A DNA stretch of 64,000 nucleotides. Source: CATQHQ01 sp965243805 (GTDB taxonomy: Bacteria; Gemmatimonadota; Gemmatimonadetes; Longimicrobiales; Gaopeijiaceae). The stretch lies in the NCBI GenBank assembly GCA_965243805.1, contig OZ251577.1, positions 2,356,001-2,420,000 of the forward strand. Direction: 5' to 3'. Shown in pieces: positions 50,618-59,777 of this stretch. Each line of letters starts with the position of its first letter. The stretch's first letter is position 1. A model generated the notes under the pieces. The model did no database searches and had not been told where the DNA came from. It worked only from the letters and a program-made list of their open reading frames with translations. The position numbers and the translations under genes are program-made.

Positions 50618-53600
50618 TCAGCTCACCACGGGCGACCGCCTAGGCACCACGACCGCAGGCAGGCCGAGTTGCTCCACCGCTTGGTTGAAGCGCACAAGCT
50701 CGTTCGCCAGCAGGTCCAGGTAGCGGGTTCGCACGGCCTCCCAGTCGTCCAGCAGCACCTGAAGGCGCTCCATGGTCCCCTCGTGAGGCGCACCGTCGGC
50801 ACCGCCCGAAATGTAACCATCCGTACCGGTGATTCGCCCGTAAAGTTCCAGCCACTGGTTGTCGAGCCGGGGCTCGAAGCGGATCGGGTCCTGGGGCGAC
50901 TGGTTCTTGGTCTGCATGAGGTCTTCCGTGACGCCGGTGGACTTCTCTTGGAGCGTGTCGGCCAGGGCTTGCAGTTCGCCGTCCAGCTCTGCCGCCCGCG
51001 CCCGCTCCATGACGCTTTCGACTTGCTCCCGCACGGCGGCCAGCGCGTCGATTGCCGACGTAATGGAGTTCACCGAGTCCCGCGCCTGCATGGCGACCCG
51101 GAACTGTTCCTGGTAGCTGTCCGCCGAGATGTCGGGGACTCGGGGGTCGGGCAGCAACTGGAACGCCCGTTCGACCATTGACTCGCCCCCCACCGTCAAG
51201 CGGGCGACATAGCGGCCCGGCGGCGCGACGACGCCACCCGTGTACCCCCACTGAACCGCGCCCTCCGGCAGCTCCGGCCCGGGGTAGGTGAACGTCCAGG
51301 CGATCCGGTTCAGCCCGGCCTTCTTCTCGATCCGCTCAACGTCATGATGGGCCTCCGCAATGGCCGAATCGGACGAGAAGGCCCGCACCATGTCTCCCTG
51401 GGCGTCCGCCACATCCACCCGCACCTCCCCTTCCGGCTCGTCCGCCAGATAGAAGTGAATCAGCACGCCGGCGGGGCGCTGTTCCGGGTTGAGTTCGGAG
51501 AGCCCCGCCGCGCCCACGTTGGTCAGCCGGTGGGCGTCTCTCGGCGTGAAGAGGTGCGCGTCCGCCGCCACCGCTTCCTCGATCTCGCGCAACGGGCTGA
51601 TGTCGTCGAGAACCCAGAACGACCGCCCCTGCGTGGAGACGATCAGGTCGTCGTGGGCAACGCGCATTCCCGTGATGGGGGTGACGGGAAGGTTGCGCTG
51701 GAAGCTTTGCCACGCTCCTCCTCCGTCGAAGGAGACAAAGACTCCGAACTCGGTGCCGGCAAAGAGCAGTCCGTCGTGCTCCGGGTCCTCCCGGACGGTG
51801 CGAACCGGATAGTCGCCCGGGATGCCGTCCACGGCCAACGCCCACGACTCGCCGTAGTCGTCGGTGCGAAAGACGTACGGTGCAAAGTCGTCCATGCGGT
51901 AGCGCTGCACCGCCAGGTAGGCGCGCCCGGGGGCGTGGCGCGAAAGCTCAATCTCGTCCACCGTACCCAGCGGCGGCATCTCCTGGGGCGTGACGTCGGT
52001 CCAGTTGACGCCACCGTCCCGGGTGACGTGCACGCGGCCGTCGTCGCTGCCCGCCCAAAGTTCGTTCGGGTCCATTGCAGACTCGGCCAGCGAGAAGACG
52101 ACGTTGTACACCTCGACTCCGGTCACGTCGGCGTTGATCGGCCCGCCGGCCTGTTCCTGGTGCTCCGGCGTGTTCGTGGTCAGGTCGGGGCTGATCGTCT
52201 CCCACGTTGCGCCTTCGTCCCGGGAGCGGTTCACGTACTGGGAGGCGTGGTACAGAGTGCGGTGGTCGTGAGCGCTCACCAGCATCGGCGACACCCACTG
52301 GAAGCGATGCCGCAAGTCCTTTGCCGCCATGCCCAACTGCAACTGTGGGTAAAGCATGATGTTGCGTCGCTGCCCGGTCGAGAAATCGTACCGGTCCATG
52401 ACTCCGCCATAGCATCCCGCGTAGACGACGTGGGGCCGATCCGGATCGAGTGCCACCGGTCCGGTCTCGCATCCGCCTGCGTTCTGCCAATGCTGCTTCG
52501 GATACAGGGTGTTCACGTCGGACCAGGCCGGAACGGATATCGTGGTGTTGTCCTGCTGGGCGCCGTACAGGCGGTACGGAAAGCCGTTGTCCACAATGAC
52601 GTCGTACAGCTCGGCAGTGGCTTGGTTGAAGTAGGTGGTCCAAGTCTCGCCGTTGTTGACCGTGACCTGCGCGCCGCCGTCGTTGGCAACAACCATGCGG
52701 GTCGGATCGGAAGGATGAATCCACAGGTCGTGCACATCGCCGTGGGGCACCGCAATGGACTCAAAGGTCGTTCCGCCGTCCACCGACCGATAGAGCCCCG
52801 TGTTCAGCGCGTACACGGTGTTCGGGTCGACCGGGTCGGCCTGCACGTGGGTGTAGTACCAAGCACGTTGCCGAAGCTTGTTCTCCGAGTTGGTGCGGGT
52901 CCACGTCTCGCCCGCGTCGTCGGAGCGGTAGACGCCCCCGTCGGGTTCCGCTTCCACTATTGCCCAGACGCGATCTGGGTCGGCAGGCGACGCGCTCACG
53001 CCCACCTTGCCCACGAGCCCTGCTGGAAGTCCGCCGCCCAGCTTAGTCCAGCTGTCGCCTCCGTCGGCGGACTTGTACACGCCGCCCTCCTCGCTGCCGG
53101 AGATCAGCGCCCACGGCTTGCGCTCCCCGCGCCACGCTCCGGCGTAGAGGATGCGGGGGTTGGTCGGGTCCATGGTCAGATCGGATGCCCCGGTGGAGTC
53201 GCTCAGCGCCAGCACGTGCTCCCACGTCGCGCCGCCATCCCCTGACCGAAAGACGCCTCGCTCCAGGTTCTTGCCGAAGGGGTGCCCGAGCGCCGCCACG
53301 TACACCAAGTCGTGGTCCTTCGGGTGCACCTCGATCCGTCCGATCTGCCCCGCTTCGGGCAGGCCGATGAACGTCCAGCTCCGCCCCCTGTCCATGGACT
53401 TCCACGCCCCGCGACCCGTAGATGTGTTGCCGCGGATGTCCATGGATCCCTCCCCCACGTAGATCACGTTCGGGTCCGACGGCGCCACGGCCACGGCGCC
53501 GATGGAGCCGCCGAACCAACCGTCGGAGATGTTGGTCCACGTCGCGCCGTTGTCGTCCGACTCCCACACGCCGCCGCCGGTGGTCCCCATGAGCCAGCGG

Positions 53601-53869
53601 TCCGGGTCGCCGAGAAAGCCCGTCGCGGCGGTCGAGCGGCCGCCTCGGTAGGGCCCCACCATCCGGTAGCGAAGGTCCCTGAAGGCCAGCGTGTCGATTG
53701 CCTGAGGCAGAAACACGGGTCCGGCAGAGGCGCCGGAGAAGCTGGCGGAGGTGCTGGGGAAGAGCGTGGGGGTGCTGGCGGAGGCGTCGCCGGGAACGCT
53801 CGTGGCCAGCCCGGTGAGCAAGGTGGCACAGATAGGAAGTACAGAGGCCCAACGTGTCAATGGCTGCAT
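50618..53869 (-). CDS. Exported sortilin/BNR-type multi-blade beta-propeller protein
   Basis: From ATG 53869 the protein is 1083 aa with a signal peptide (MQPLTRWASVLPICATLL). About residues 60-760 hold many BNR/Asp-box blades such as SDDNGATWTNIS, SADGGDSWTKL, SVDGGTTFES and SFDGGGAWQSF, as in Vps10/sortilin-type propellers and xyloglucanase-like exosialidases. The end has a beta domain, then a helical region with coiled-coil character. No catalytic acid can be fixed. Expected to be extracytoplasmic. Upstream in-frame ATGs at 53926 and 54067 lack a signal start. Confidence 0.9.
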   Translation of the reverse strand: MQPLTRWASVLPICATLLTGLATSVPGDASASTPTLFPSTSASFSGASAGPVFLPQAIDTLAFRDLRYRMVGPYRGGRSTAATGFLGDPDRWLMGTTGGGVWESDDNGATWTNISDGWFGGSIGAVAVAPSDPNVIYVGEGSMDIRGNTSTGRGAWKSMDRGRSWTFIGLPEAGQIGRIEVHPKDHDLVYVAALGHPFGKNLERGVFRSGDGGATWEHVLALSDSTGASDLTMDPTNPRILYAGAWRGERKPWALISGSEEGGVYKSADGGDSWTKLGGGLPAGLVGKVGVSASPADPDRVWAIVEAEPDGGVYRSDDAGETWTRTNSENKLRQRAWYYTHVQADPVDPNTVYALNTGLYRSVDGGTTFESIAVPHGDVHDLWIHPSDPTRMVVANDGGAQVTVNNGETWTTYFNQATAELYDVIVDNGFPYRLYGAQQDNTTISVPAWSDVNTLYPKQHWQNAGGCETGPVALDPDRPHVVYAGCYGGVMDRYDFSTGQRRNIMLYPQLQLGMAAKDLRHRFQWVSPMLVSAHDHRTLYHASQYVNRSRDEGATWETISPDLTTNTPEHQEQAGGPINADVTGVEVYNVVFSLAESAMDPNELWAGSDDGRVHVTRDGGVNWTDVTPQEMPPLGTVDEIELSRHAPGRAYLAVQRYRMDDFAPYVFRTDDYGESWALAVDGIPGDYPVRTVREDPEHDGLLFAGTEFGVFVSFDGGGAWQSFQRNLPVTPITGMRVAHDDLIVSTQGRSFWVLDDISPLREIEEAVAADAHLFTPRDAHRLTNVGAAGLSELNPEQRPAGVLIHFYLADEPEGEVRVDVADAQGDMVRAFSSDSAIAEAHHDVERIEKKAGLNRIAWTFTYPGPELPEGAVQWGYTGGVVAPPGRYVARLTVGGESMVERAFQLLPDPRVPDISADSYQEQFRVAMQARDSVNSITSAIDALAAVREQVESVMERARAAELDGELQALADTLQEKSTGVTEDLMQTKNQSPQDPIRFEPRLDNQWLELYGRITGTDGYISGGADGAPHEGTMERLQVLLDDWEAVRTRYLDLLANELVRFNQAVEQLGLPAVVVPRRSPVVS

Positions 53870-54186
53870 GGGACTTGTCCTGGGGTGAATGGGTGAAGGC
53901 GTAGTTTGGGTACGGGGGCTCGTCATGGGCAACCTGATTGCATTGCCTTGATCCGCACGCGATCTGTCTGCGATGGCAGAGCCTCCAACACTAATCGTAT
54001 TGTCTCTGTGCGCAAGTGCCGTGTTGCCCACGCCGCGGGAATGCTTGGGATCGCGTCCGTTGTCCATCGGCCTTGATGCCGCGCCGACGACGGACTACCG
54101 TTCGTGCTCGTTCGCGGCGAGGGGTACCGTGCGATCGATCTCGCCACCTCAAGTGCGCATGAACTTCAGCACAGGGAGAGAGTGGA
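53870..54186. other. 317-bp intergenic region, divergent
   Basis: This stretch separates the sortilin-type propeller gene (minus) and a small frameshifted gene (plus). It should hold a promoter for each. A minus-strand TTGCGC, 16 bp, TAGTGT pair near 53990-54020 is the best -35/-10 candidate, but the match is weak. I see no RNA gene or repeat in it. Confidence 0.4.
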
Positions 54187-54506
54187 ATGGACTGGAGCGC
54201 GGCGGGACAGGCTCTTGCGGCAGGGTTGGGAGCGGCGTTGCCCGTAGCTGGAGCGATAGTCTGGGTGATCCGCAAAGTGTTCAGTCTCGGGAAGTGGCAG
54301 GAGACCCTGGCCACCAAGGAGCACATGGCCTCCATTCAGAAGGCCACCAAGGAGGATATCGACGCCCTGCGCGTGGCCACAGACGAGACCCGTACGGAGG
54401 TAGCGAGCTCAAGGCCAGCGTAGCGGTTCTGGCATCCAGCGTGGAAGCCACACGCACCGATGTCGGCCGCATTCTTGATCACCTTCTGGGCTCCAAGGAC
54501 GGATAG
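54187..54506 (+). pseudogene. Small membrane/coiled-coil protein split by a frameshift
   Basis: ATG 54187, after GGGAGAG, opens a membrane helix (GLGAALPVAGAIVWVI) followed by a heptad-like region; the frame stops at 54423 after RTEVASSRPA. In the next frame the coiled coil continues as SELKASVAVLASSVEATRTDVG and ends at 54506. One base gained or lost near 54400 would join them into a protein of about 106 aa. The shape is like phage/toxin small membrane proteins (XhlA-like), but no family is assigned. Confidence 0.55.
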
Positions 54507-54535
54507 CCGCTCGAGAGGTCGCCGCCCGAGAGGTC
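54506..54535. repeat. tandem duplication between convergent genes, 15-bp period
   Basis: GCCGCTCGAGAGGTC at 54506 and GCCGCCCGAGAGGTC at 54521, one mismatch, just after the previous stop and before the 3' end of the coiled-coil membrane protein gene. Confidence 0.85.
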
Positions 54536-55418
54536 ATCCTGCCAGCGCCTTCTGCATGTCCTTGATTTGCTGCTGCTCGCTGTCGGAGCACTCGACGATC
54601 TTGTCGGCTACGTAGTCGATGTTGTCCAGCGAGGCTTCCCCCGCCAGCACTTTGTACTGGGTGCCGGCGGTATCGCCCAGCGCACGGGCAATCTTTTGCG
54701 CCTCCTCTACGAAGGAACGTCCCAAAGCTTGGATCGCGCCTTCTGCCTGCGCGATGACAACGTCCGTTCTATTGGATAGCGCCTCGACCTTCCGAGCCTC
54801 CTCGATGTCCCGATTGCAGCGGTCCATGACTGCCAGCTTCGCTTCGCATTCATTGTAAAACCGCAAGAGCAGGTCGGCTCGTTCGTCCACCTTGGCCAAG
54901 GCATTGCGCAACTTGTCTTCCAGTTCCTTCACGACCTTGTACTGTTGTTGCCCGACCTCGTTGTCCGGGTCGATCTTGAGTCGCTCCTGCCAATACGCAA
55001 CCGACTTGTTGGCGTCGTCCAGTGCTTCCGCCAACGGGGCGCGGGCGCGGGCCCATTCGGATTCGGGCCCCAAAGTGCGAGCGCGGTGTTCTTCAATTAG
55101 CTCATGGAAGTGGGCCATGGCGTAGTTGTGGACCTGTTGCAGTGTTTCCGCGTCGCCGTCGTGATAGGCCTTGAGTTTGTTGTGTACGTGTCTCGATTGT
55201 CTGCGCAACGCGCGTCGACGCCAAATCCAGTAGGTGACGACAGGCCAGCCGAACATCCACATCATTGCCACATCATCTAAGAATTCAAAGAGCGCTCCCG
55301 CTCCAAACGCCGCGCCAAAGAAACCGATCAGTGCGTAGGCCGAACAGCCCGAACAACCCGCGTTCTCGGCATACTCTTCCTTGAAGTACTTCCTCGCCAA
55401 CGACTCAATGTCGTTCAC
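54534..55418 (-). CDS. Membrane protein with long coiled coil, unknown
   Basis: The 294-aa protein has a short Cys-containing N-terminus (NAGCSGCSAYA), two membrane helices (residues about 25-65), and a long charged helical region through the rest (ECEAKLAVMDRCNRDIEEA). I recognise no family. The ATG at 55418 overlaps the stop of the NHL-repeat lipoprotein gene by four bases, so they are coupled. The gene looks slightly AT-richer than the neighbours. Confidence 0.7.
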   Translation of the reverse strand: MNDIESLARKYFKEEYAENAGCSGCSAYALIGFFGAAFGAGALFEFLDDVAMMWMFGWPVVTYWIWRRRALRRQSRHVHNKLKAYHDGDAETLQQVHNYAMAHFHELIEEHRARTLGPESEWARARAPLAEALDDANKSVAYWQERLKIDPDNEVGQQQYKVVKELEDKLRNALAKVDERADLLLRFYNECEAKLAVMDRCNRDIEEARKVEALSNRTDVVIAQAEGAIQALGRSFVEEAQKIARALGDTAGTQYKVLAGEASLDNIDYVADKIVECSDSEQQQIKDMQKALAG

Positions 55419-56596
55419 CGCCCCACCTCCGCCACAAACTTCTGCACGCGCCGTCCTGTGGATGCTTCACCGACGTAGATGTTGCCTTGCGAGTCCACGT
55501 CCATGCCGTGGGGGCGGATGAACTGGCCAGCCTGCCGTCCGCCACGCCCGAACTCGCCCACGACCTCCAGGTCGGAACGGCGCAGAATCCACACCTTGTG
55601 GTTGGTGCCGTCGGCCAAGTAGAGCCAACGCTGGTCCTCGTCGGCCGACAGAGCCACCACGAACGCCGAACCCGAGGCGCGGGTGAGCGGTGCCACCGTC
55701 TTCTCGGTCACGTAGCTGCCGTCCTGGCGGAAGACCTGAATGCGGTTGCCGCGCCGGTCCGCCACATAGATCAGCCCGTCCGACGAGCCCACCAGCCCGT
55801 GCACGGTGGAGAACTGGGGCGGCGGGGCAGCGTCCGCAGTGCGAGCGCCGTAGTCGTACTCCGCATCGTCGTCGGGAGGCTCGCCGTACGCGCCCCAGTG
55901 GCGGCGGTACTCGCCGGTCTCGCCGTCGAAGACGACCACGCGCCGGTTCCGGTAGCCGTCTGCCAAGAAGACTTCGTTGGTCGTCGGGTCTACCCAGATG
56001 CCAGCTGGTCCGCCCAGCAAAGTGGGGTGGTCGCTGCCGCCGTTCACGTCGTATTCGCCTAGCGTCAGAAGGTGCTCGCCTGAGCGGGTGAACTTCATGA
56101 CCCGATGGTGCCGGTACGTGCCGATCCACACGAAGTCGTTGTGGTCGACAAAGAGGCCATGGGAGTTGCGGGGGAACTCGGAGACGTCCTGGGTCGCAGG
56201 GTCGCCCCACGCCTGGACGACGGAGCCGGACGGGTCCAGCTCGATCACCACGGGCGCGGGAACGCAACACTCCCCAATGGGCGGTTCCTGGACGGCCGCG
56301 GCCTCCTCTGGGGTCAGCGTCTCGGGCAGATGAGTGATCCAGACGTGGTCCTGCGCGTCCACGAACACGGACGTGATCGACCCCAGGATCCAGTCGTTGG
56401 GCAGCTCCGGGGGCCAGGACGCATCCACGCGGAAGACGGGAGGAGCGTCGAGGGAGGCGGAAGCGTCCGGAGATGCGCCGCTCTCCGGGTCGGACGCGCC
56501 GGAGCCGCCACCGGGCGTACCGCCATCGGCAACGCACGCGCCGGCCGCCATCAACCAAGCCACGCAGGAAAGCAATCGAACGGCAGAACGGTGCAT
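55415..56596 (-). CDS. NHL-repeat beta-propeller lipoprotein
   Basis: The 393-aa protein begins at ATG 56596 with a lipobox (LMAAGAC, Cys21) and an acidic, Ser-rich linker. The propeller has NHL-type blades: SEFPRNSHGLFVDHNDFVW, LLGGPAGIWVDPTTNEV, STVHGLVGSSDGLIYV and FIRPHGMDVDSQGNIYV, the last ending in conserved VGE. It resembles the propeller of peptidyl-alpha-hydroxyglycine amidating lyases, but catalysis cannot be judged. A Cys pair (GECCVP) may form a disulfide. Confidence 0.87.
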   Translation of the reverse strand: MHRSAVRLLSCVAWLMAAGACVADGGTPGGGSGASDPESGASPDASASLDAPPVFRVDASWPPELPNDWILGSITSVFVDAQDHVWITHLPETLTPEEAAAVQEPPIGECCVPAPVVIELDPSGSVVQAWGDPATQDVSEFPRNSHGLFVDHNDFVWIGTYRHHRVMKFTRSGEHLLTLGEYDVNGGSDHPTLLGGPAGIWVDPTTNEVFLADGYRNRRVVVFDGETGEYRRHWGAYGEPPDDDAEYDYGARTADAAPPPQFSTVHGLVGSSDGLIYVADRRGNRIQVFRQDGSYVTEKTVAPLTRASGSAFVVALSADEDQRWLYLADGTNHKVWILRRSDLEVVGEFGRGGRQAGQFIRPHGMDVDSQGNIYVGEASTGRRVQKFVAEVGR

Positions 56597-56844
56597 CGGC
56601 TTCTCCAGAGCCTGGGAGTCCAGGGAATGATCGGGGAACAGAGGTCGAAACGGGGCAACCCAGCTTGGAGGCGGGGCAGCACACCAAAGCCGGGCAGGCG
56701 AACCAACGTAGTCAGGCGGCCGAGAGCCAGGCAACAGACGGCAGCTTCGCTTCCGGGAAAGTTGCCCGTTCCGACTCGATGGCCTTACCGTGGGACGGGC
56801 TGACCAAGGTCCAAGCATCACATCCCACTCAGTCAAACTCGCAT

Positions 56845-58329
56845 ATGCCGCCAGACATGACCGATTCCAAGCCAACCGTCGCCACCTCGCTCTTCACCGG
56901 CCTGCTCGCCACCACCGCCGCGCTTGCCTCGCCGAACCCGTCCCACGCCCAGTCCGTGGAGGAGGGCAAGGAGTCGGCACTGGCCCACGCCGTCGCCCTC
57001 GACGACATGGTCGCGGACATGTCCATGCGTCTCTGGGACTTCGCGGAGACGGCCCTGCACGAGACCCGCTCCGCCGAACACCTGGCCAGCGTGCTGGAGC
57101 AGGAAGGCTTCGCACTGGAGCGGGGAGTGGCCGGGATGCCCACCGCCTTCGTCGCCTCCTGGGGTTCGGGCTCGCCGGTGCTGGGCGTGCTGGCCGAGTA
57201 CGACGCCCTTCCCAACATCGGGAACGCCGCCGTGCCCCGCCGCGAGCCCCGTGAGGACGGCCACACACACGGCCAAGGGTGCGGCCACAACCTCTTCGGC
57301 GCCGCCTCCGTGGCCGCCGCGGTCGCGGTCAAGCGCATGATGGCCGATCACGGCGTCCCAGGCACCGTCCGCCTCTACGGAACGCCCGCCGAGGAGACCC
57401 TGGTGGGCAAGGTGTACATGGCCCGGGACGGCCTCTTCGACGACCTGGACGCTGCCATCGTCTGGCACCCCGGCCAGAGGACCGGCGTCAAGAACAACCG
57501 GGCCCGGGCGCTCAACAACTTTGAGGTGACCTTCCGGGGGCAAGCGGCCCACGGCGCGGCTGACCCATGGAACGGCCGCAGCGCGCTGGACGCCGTCGAG
57601 CTTATGAACCACGGCGTGAACATGATGCGCGAGCACGTGGAACCCAGCGCCCGCATTCACTATGTGATGCCCAACGCCGGCGAGGTCCCGAACGTCGTTC
57701 CCGAGTACGCCAAGGCGTGGTACTACGTCAGGGACACGACGCGGACCGCCGTCGACGAGAACTACGCGTGGATCCTCGACATCGCGGAGGGCGCGGCCCG
57801 CATGACTCGCACCGAGCACGAAGTCTTCCTCGTCGCTGGCGTCCACCCCTACACCCTTGTTCGACCCTTGCAAGAAGCAATGCAGGCCAACCTGGAGCGG
57901 GTGGGACCGCCCTCGTTCACTGAAGAGGATCAGGCGTTCGCCAAGGAGCTGCAACGGTTCTTGGAGGTGGAGACCACGGGACTGAACGACACGATCAATC
58001 ACCTGGCGCCCGCCCCGTCAATGGCGGACGGAGGGTCGTCGGACGTGGCGGAGGTCAGCTACATCGCGCCGACGGTGGAGTTCAGCGTGACCACGGCCGC
58101 CGAGAACGTCCCCTGGCACTCGTGGGCCACCACCGCCTCCCACGGCACGCCGGGTGCGATCAAAGGCGCGCAGGTTGCGGCGCGGGCTCTGGCCCTGATG
58201 GGCGCCGACCTAGTGCTGGACGGGGAGTTGCTCGCCCGCGCCAAAGCCGCCCATGCGGCGGAGACCAGCGGCAAGCCCTACACGTCGCCCATTCCCGCAG
58301 GTCAGCCGCCGCCTCTGCCGAAGGACTGA
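56845..58329 (+). CDS. M20-family amidohydrolase, AbgB-like, exported
   Basis: The 494-aa protein has a signal peptide ending PSHAQS (start at ATG 56845 or 56857). Metal-binding and catalytic features include LGVLAEYDALP, GHTHGQGCGHNLFG, YGTPAEETLVGKVYMA and the dimerisation domain with RGQAAHGAADPWNGRSALDA. This matches aminobenzoyl-glutamate/peptide amidohydrolases of the M20 clan. It should cleave amide bonds of small N-acyl amino acids or peptides in the periplasm. The 248 bp upstream are divergent to the NHL lipoprotein gene. Confidence 0.9.
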   Translation: MPPDMTDSKPTVATSLFTGLLATTAALASPNPSHAQSVEEGKESALAHAVALDDMVADMSMRLWDFAETALHETRSAEHLASVLEQEGFALERGVAGMPTAFVASWGSGSPVLGVLAEYDALPNIGNAAVPRREPREDGHTHGQGCGHNLFGAASVAAAVAVKRMMADHGVPGTVRLYGTPAEETLVGKVYMARDGLFDDLDAAIVWHPGQRTGVKNNRARALNNFEVTFRGQAAHGAADPWNGRSALDAVELMNHGVNMMREHVEPSARIHYVMPNAGEVPNVVPEYAKAWYYVRDTTRTAVDENYAWILDIAEGAARMTRTEHEVFLVAGVHPYTLVRPLQEAMQANLERVGPPSFTEEDQAFAKELQRFLEVETTGLNDTINHLAPAPSMADGGSSDVAEVSYIAPTVEFSVTTAAENVPWHSWATTASHGTPGAIKGAQVAARALALMGADLVLDGELLARAKAAHAAETSGKPYTSPIPAGQPPPLPKD

Positions 58330-59162
58330 CCGCCCGCTGCCCGGTCCTCCGACAGCCGCCCGACGATCTCCCGCAGCCGCAACCACTGCTGGTAGAACAG
58401 GGGCAGCATGGCGACGGACTCCATGAACTCGAACACGTACATGACCACGGCCACCACGCCGCCGTACTCGACGGTGTCCCTGGCCGTCGCGTGCACCGAG
58501 TACGCCAAGAGGGCGGCCATGAGCACCCAGAGGACGCCGAAGTTGGCCGCCTCCAAGTCCGACAGCTTGATGTTCCACCGCATCATCCGACGGATGTGAC
58601 GGGCCACCCGTGCCGGGCTGCCGCTGGCCACCACCTCGACTCGGCGCTCGTACTCGTTGTTGTACCCTTCGTTGAAGCGGGTTGTGAACTTCCCCGTCCA
58701 GCCGTACACGGCCACCGTGGCGACAACCACGATCATGCATCCGGCGAAGATCGGCAGGCTGAGTGCCGACAGGATCGCGACTGTGCCGACGAGCCCCAGA
58801 ACGCTGCTCACCAGCGTGGGCAGGGAGTTCTCGAAGAACTCGACGACCTCGCCGAGCATCCCCAGGCGTGCGGTTTGCGCCGATGTGCCGGCGCCGGACT
58901 GACGAGCGGCCAGCTCCTCGCTCATCTGCACGTACACCTTGGCGTACGCTCTGGAGTCGTAGACCCGTCGGACGACATCCACGCCCACGGTCGCAACGCT
59001 GAGCACGACAAGCTCCACGATCCCGCGCAAGGAACCCACGATGGCACTGTCGATCGCCCGACCGATGACCAGCGGGAAGAGAAGCCAGCCCACGGACTCG
59101 ACCACGACAAGGGAGACCGTGAAGGCCAGGGGCCCCCGAAAGGGCCTCAGTCCGGCGTTCAT
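58302..59162 (-). CDS. Orphan ABC-type six-helix membrane domain
   Basis: The 286-aa protein consists of a six-transmembrane ABC exporter-like domain only (VIGRAIDSAIVGSLRGIVEL, EVVEFFENSLPTLVSSVL, ATVAVYGWTGKFTTRFNEGYNNEYERRVEVV). There is no nucleotide-binding domain after it and none in the neighbouring genes, which fits the family of ABC six-TM-domain-containing proteins. The function is unknown. The 3' end overlaps the M20 gene by 28 bp. Triple repeats precede the start. Confidence 0.8.
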   Translation of the reverse strand: MNAGLRPFRGPLAFTVSLVVVESVGWLLFPLVIGRAIDSAIVGSLRGIVELVVLSVATVGVDVVRRVYDSRAYAKVYVQMSEELAARQSGAGTSAQTARLGMLGEVVEFFENSLPTLVSSVLGLVGTVAILSALSLPIFAGCMIVVVATVAVYGWTGKFTTRFNEGYNNEYERRVEVVASGSPARVARHIRRMMRWNIKLSDLEAANFGVLWVLMAALLAYSVHATARDTVEYGGVVAVVMYVFEFMESVAMLPLFYQQWLRLREIVGRLSEDRAAGGQSFGRGGG

Positions 59163-59164
59163 GG

Positions 59165-59218
59165 AGCGTCGGGAAGCGGAGCGTCGGGAAGCGTCCCCCT
59201 ATACAGCGTCGGGAAGCG
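59165..59218. repeat. three copies of a 14-bp unit before an ABC membrane gene
   Basis: AGCGTCGGGAAGCG is present at 59165, 59180 and 59205. The copies lie in the 61 bp between the 88-aa gene and the start of the ABC membrane-domain gene, in a region including CTATACA (minus-strand TATAG). Confidence 0.92.
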
Positions 59219-59223
59219 TCTCC

Positions 59224-59490
59224 CTAGAGCCTCCGGCGATCGGCTCTGGTCCCCTTGGAGTTCCGGTCCTTGGAGTTCCGATCCTTGGGCTGGGTCGCGT
59301 TGATGGCGGGCTCCGGCTCCCCGTCCGGCTCCGCGGGACGGGCCGTCGCCGGGGACTCGGCGGCCGGCTCGTTGCCGTCGTCGGGACCGGCAACCGCAAT
59401 CGCCACGCCCGCTCCCGCGATCAGCAAGAGGGACAGGAACAGCCCCACGCCCGCGCCGGTCCTCTTGGGCTTCTGTCTCAGGTGCACCAT
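59224..59490 (-). CDS. Small single-helix membrane protein
   Basis: The 88-aa protein starts at ATG 59490 after GAAGGAGACGAGAG. One membrane helix (GLFLSLLLIAGAGVAIAVAG, residues about 12-31) is followed by an acidic Pro/Ala-rich segment and a basic tail. The tail contains a 15-bp tandem duplication giving KDRNSKDRNSKG. I recognise no family. Confidence 0.65.
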   Translation of the reverse strand: MVHLRQKPKRTGAGVGLFLSLLLIAGAGVAIAVAGPDDGNEPAAESPATARPAEPDGEPEPAINATQPKDRNSKDRNSKGTRADRRRL

Positions 59491-59724
59491 CTCTCGTCTC
59501 CTTCCGACTCCGTGTGGGTCTCTGCTCTCCATGTGGGTTCGTTACCGGCCCGGACCAATCCTTGGCCGGCCTTGCCCAAGACTTACTGCATGAATCGTGC
59601 CAAAGTTTCAGATTCGATCCCAGGCGGACCGTCTTGCCTTTATTTGTTAGGCTTTCGAGGGAGTGGCTCTGGAGCGGAGGGTCGTCCGAAGTGCCGGGGG
59701 TGACCACTTTCTTGGACGGCGAGT

Positions 59725-59765
59725 GTATCGACTTTGGACAGCAAGCGTATCGACCTTGGGACAGC
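59725..59765. repeat. tandem duplication upstream of the P1 peptidase, 22-bp period
   Basis: GTATCGACTTTGGACAGC at 59725 is repeated as GTATCGACCTTGGGACAGC at 59747. It directly precedes the -10-like TAGGTT and may be an operator. Confidence 0.85.
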
Positions 59766-59771
59766 TAGGTT
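59766..59771 (+). promoter_or_regulatory. -10-like TAGGTT for the P1 peptidase gene
   Basis: TAGGTT ends six bases before ATG 59778. The -35 region lies inside the second copy of the 22-bp duplication and is not a clear consensus match. Confidence 0.4.
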
Positions 59772-59777
59772 GAACCC

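Noticed and set aside
59165..59218. CRISPR-like repeat
   Set aside because: Units are 14 bp with spacers of 1 and 11 bp, unlike CRISPR repeats or spacers, and no cas genes are present.
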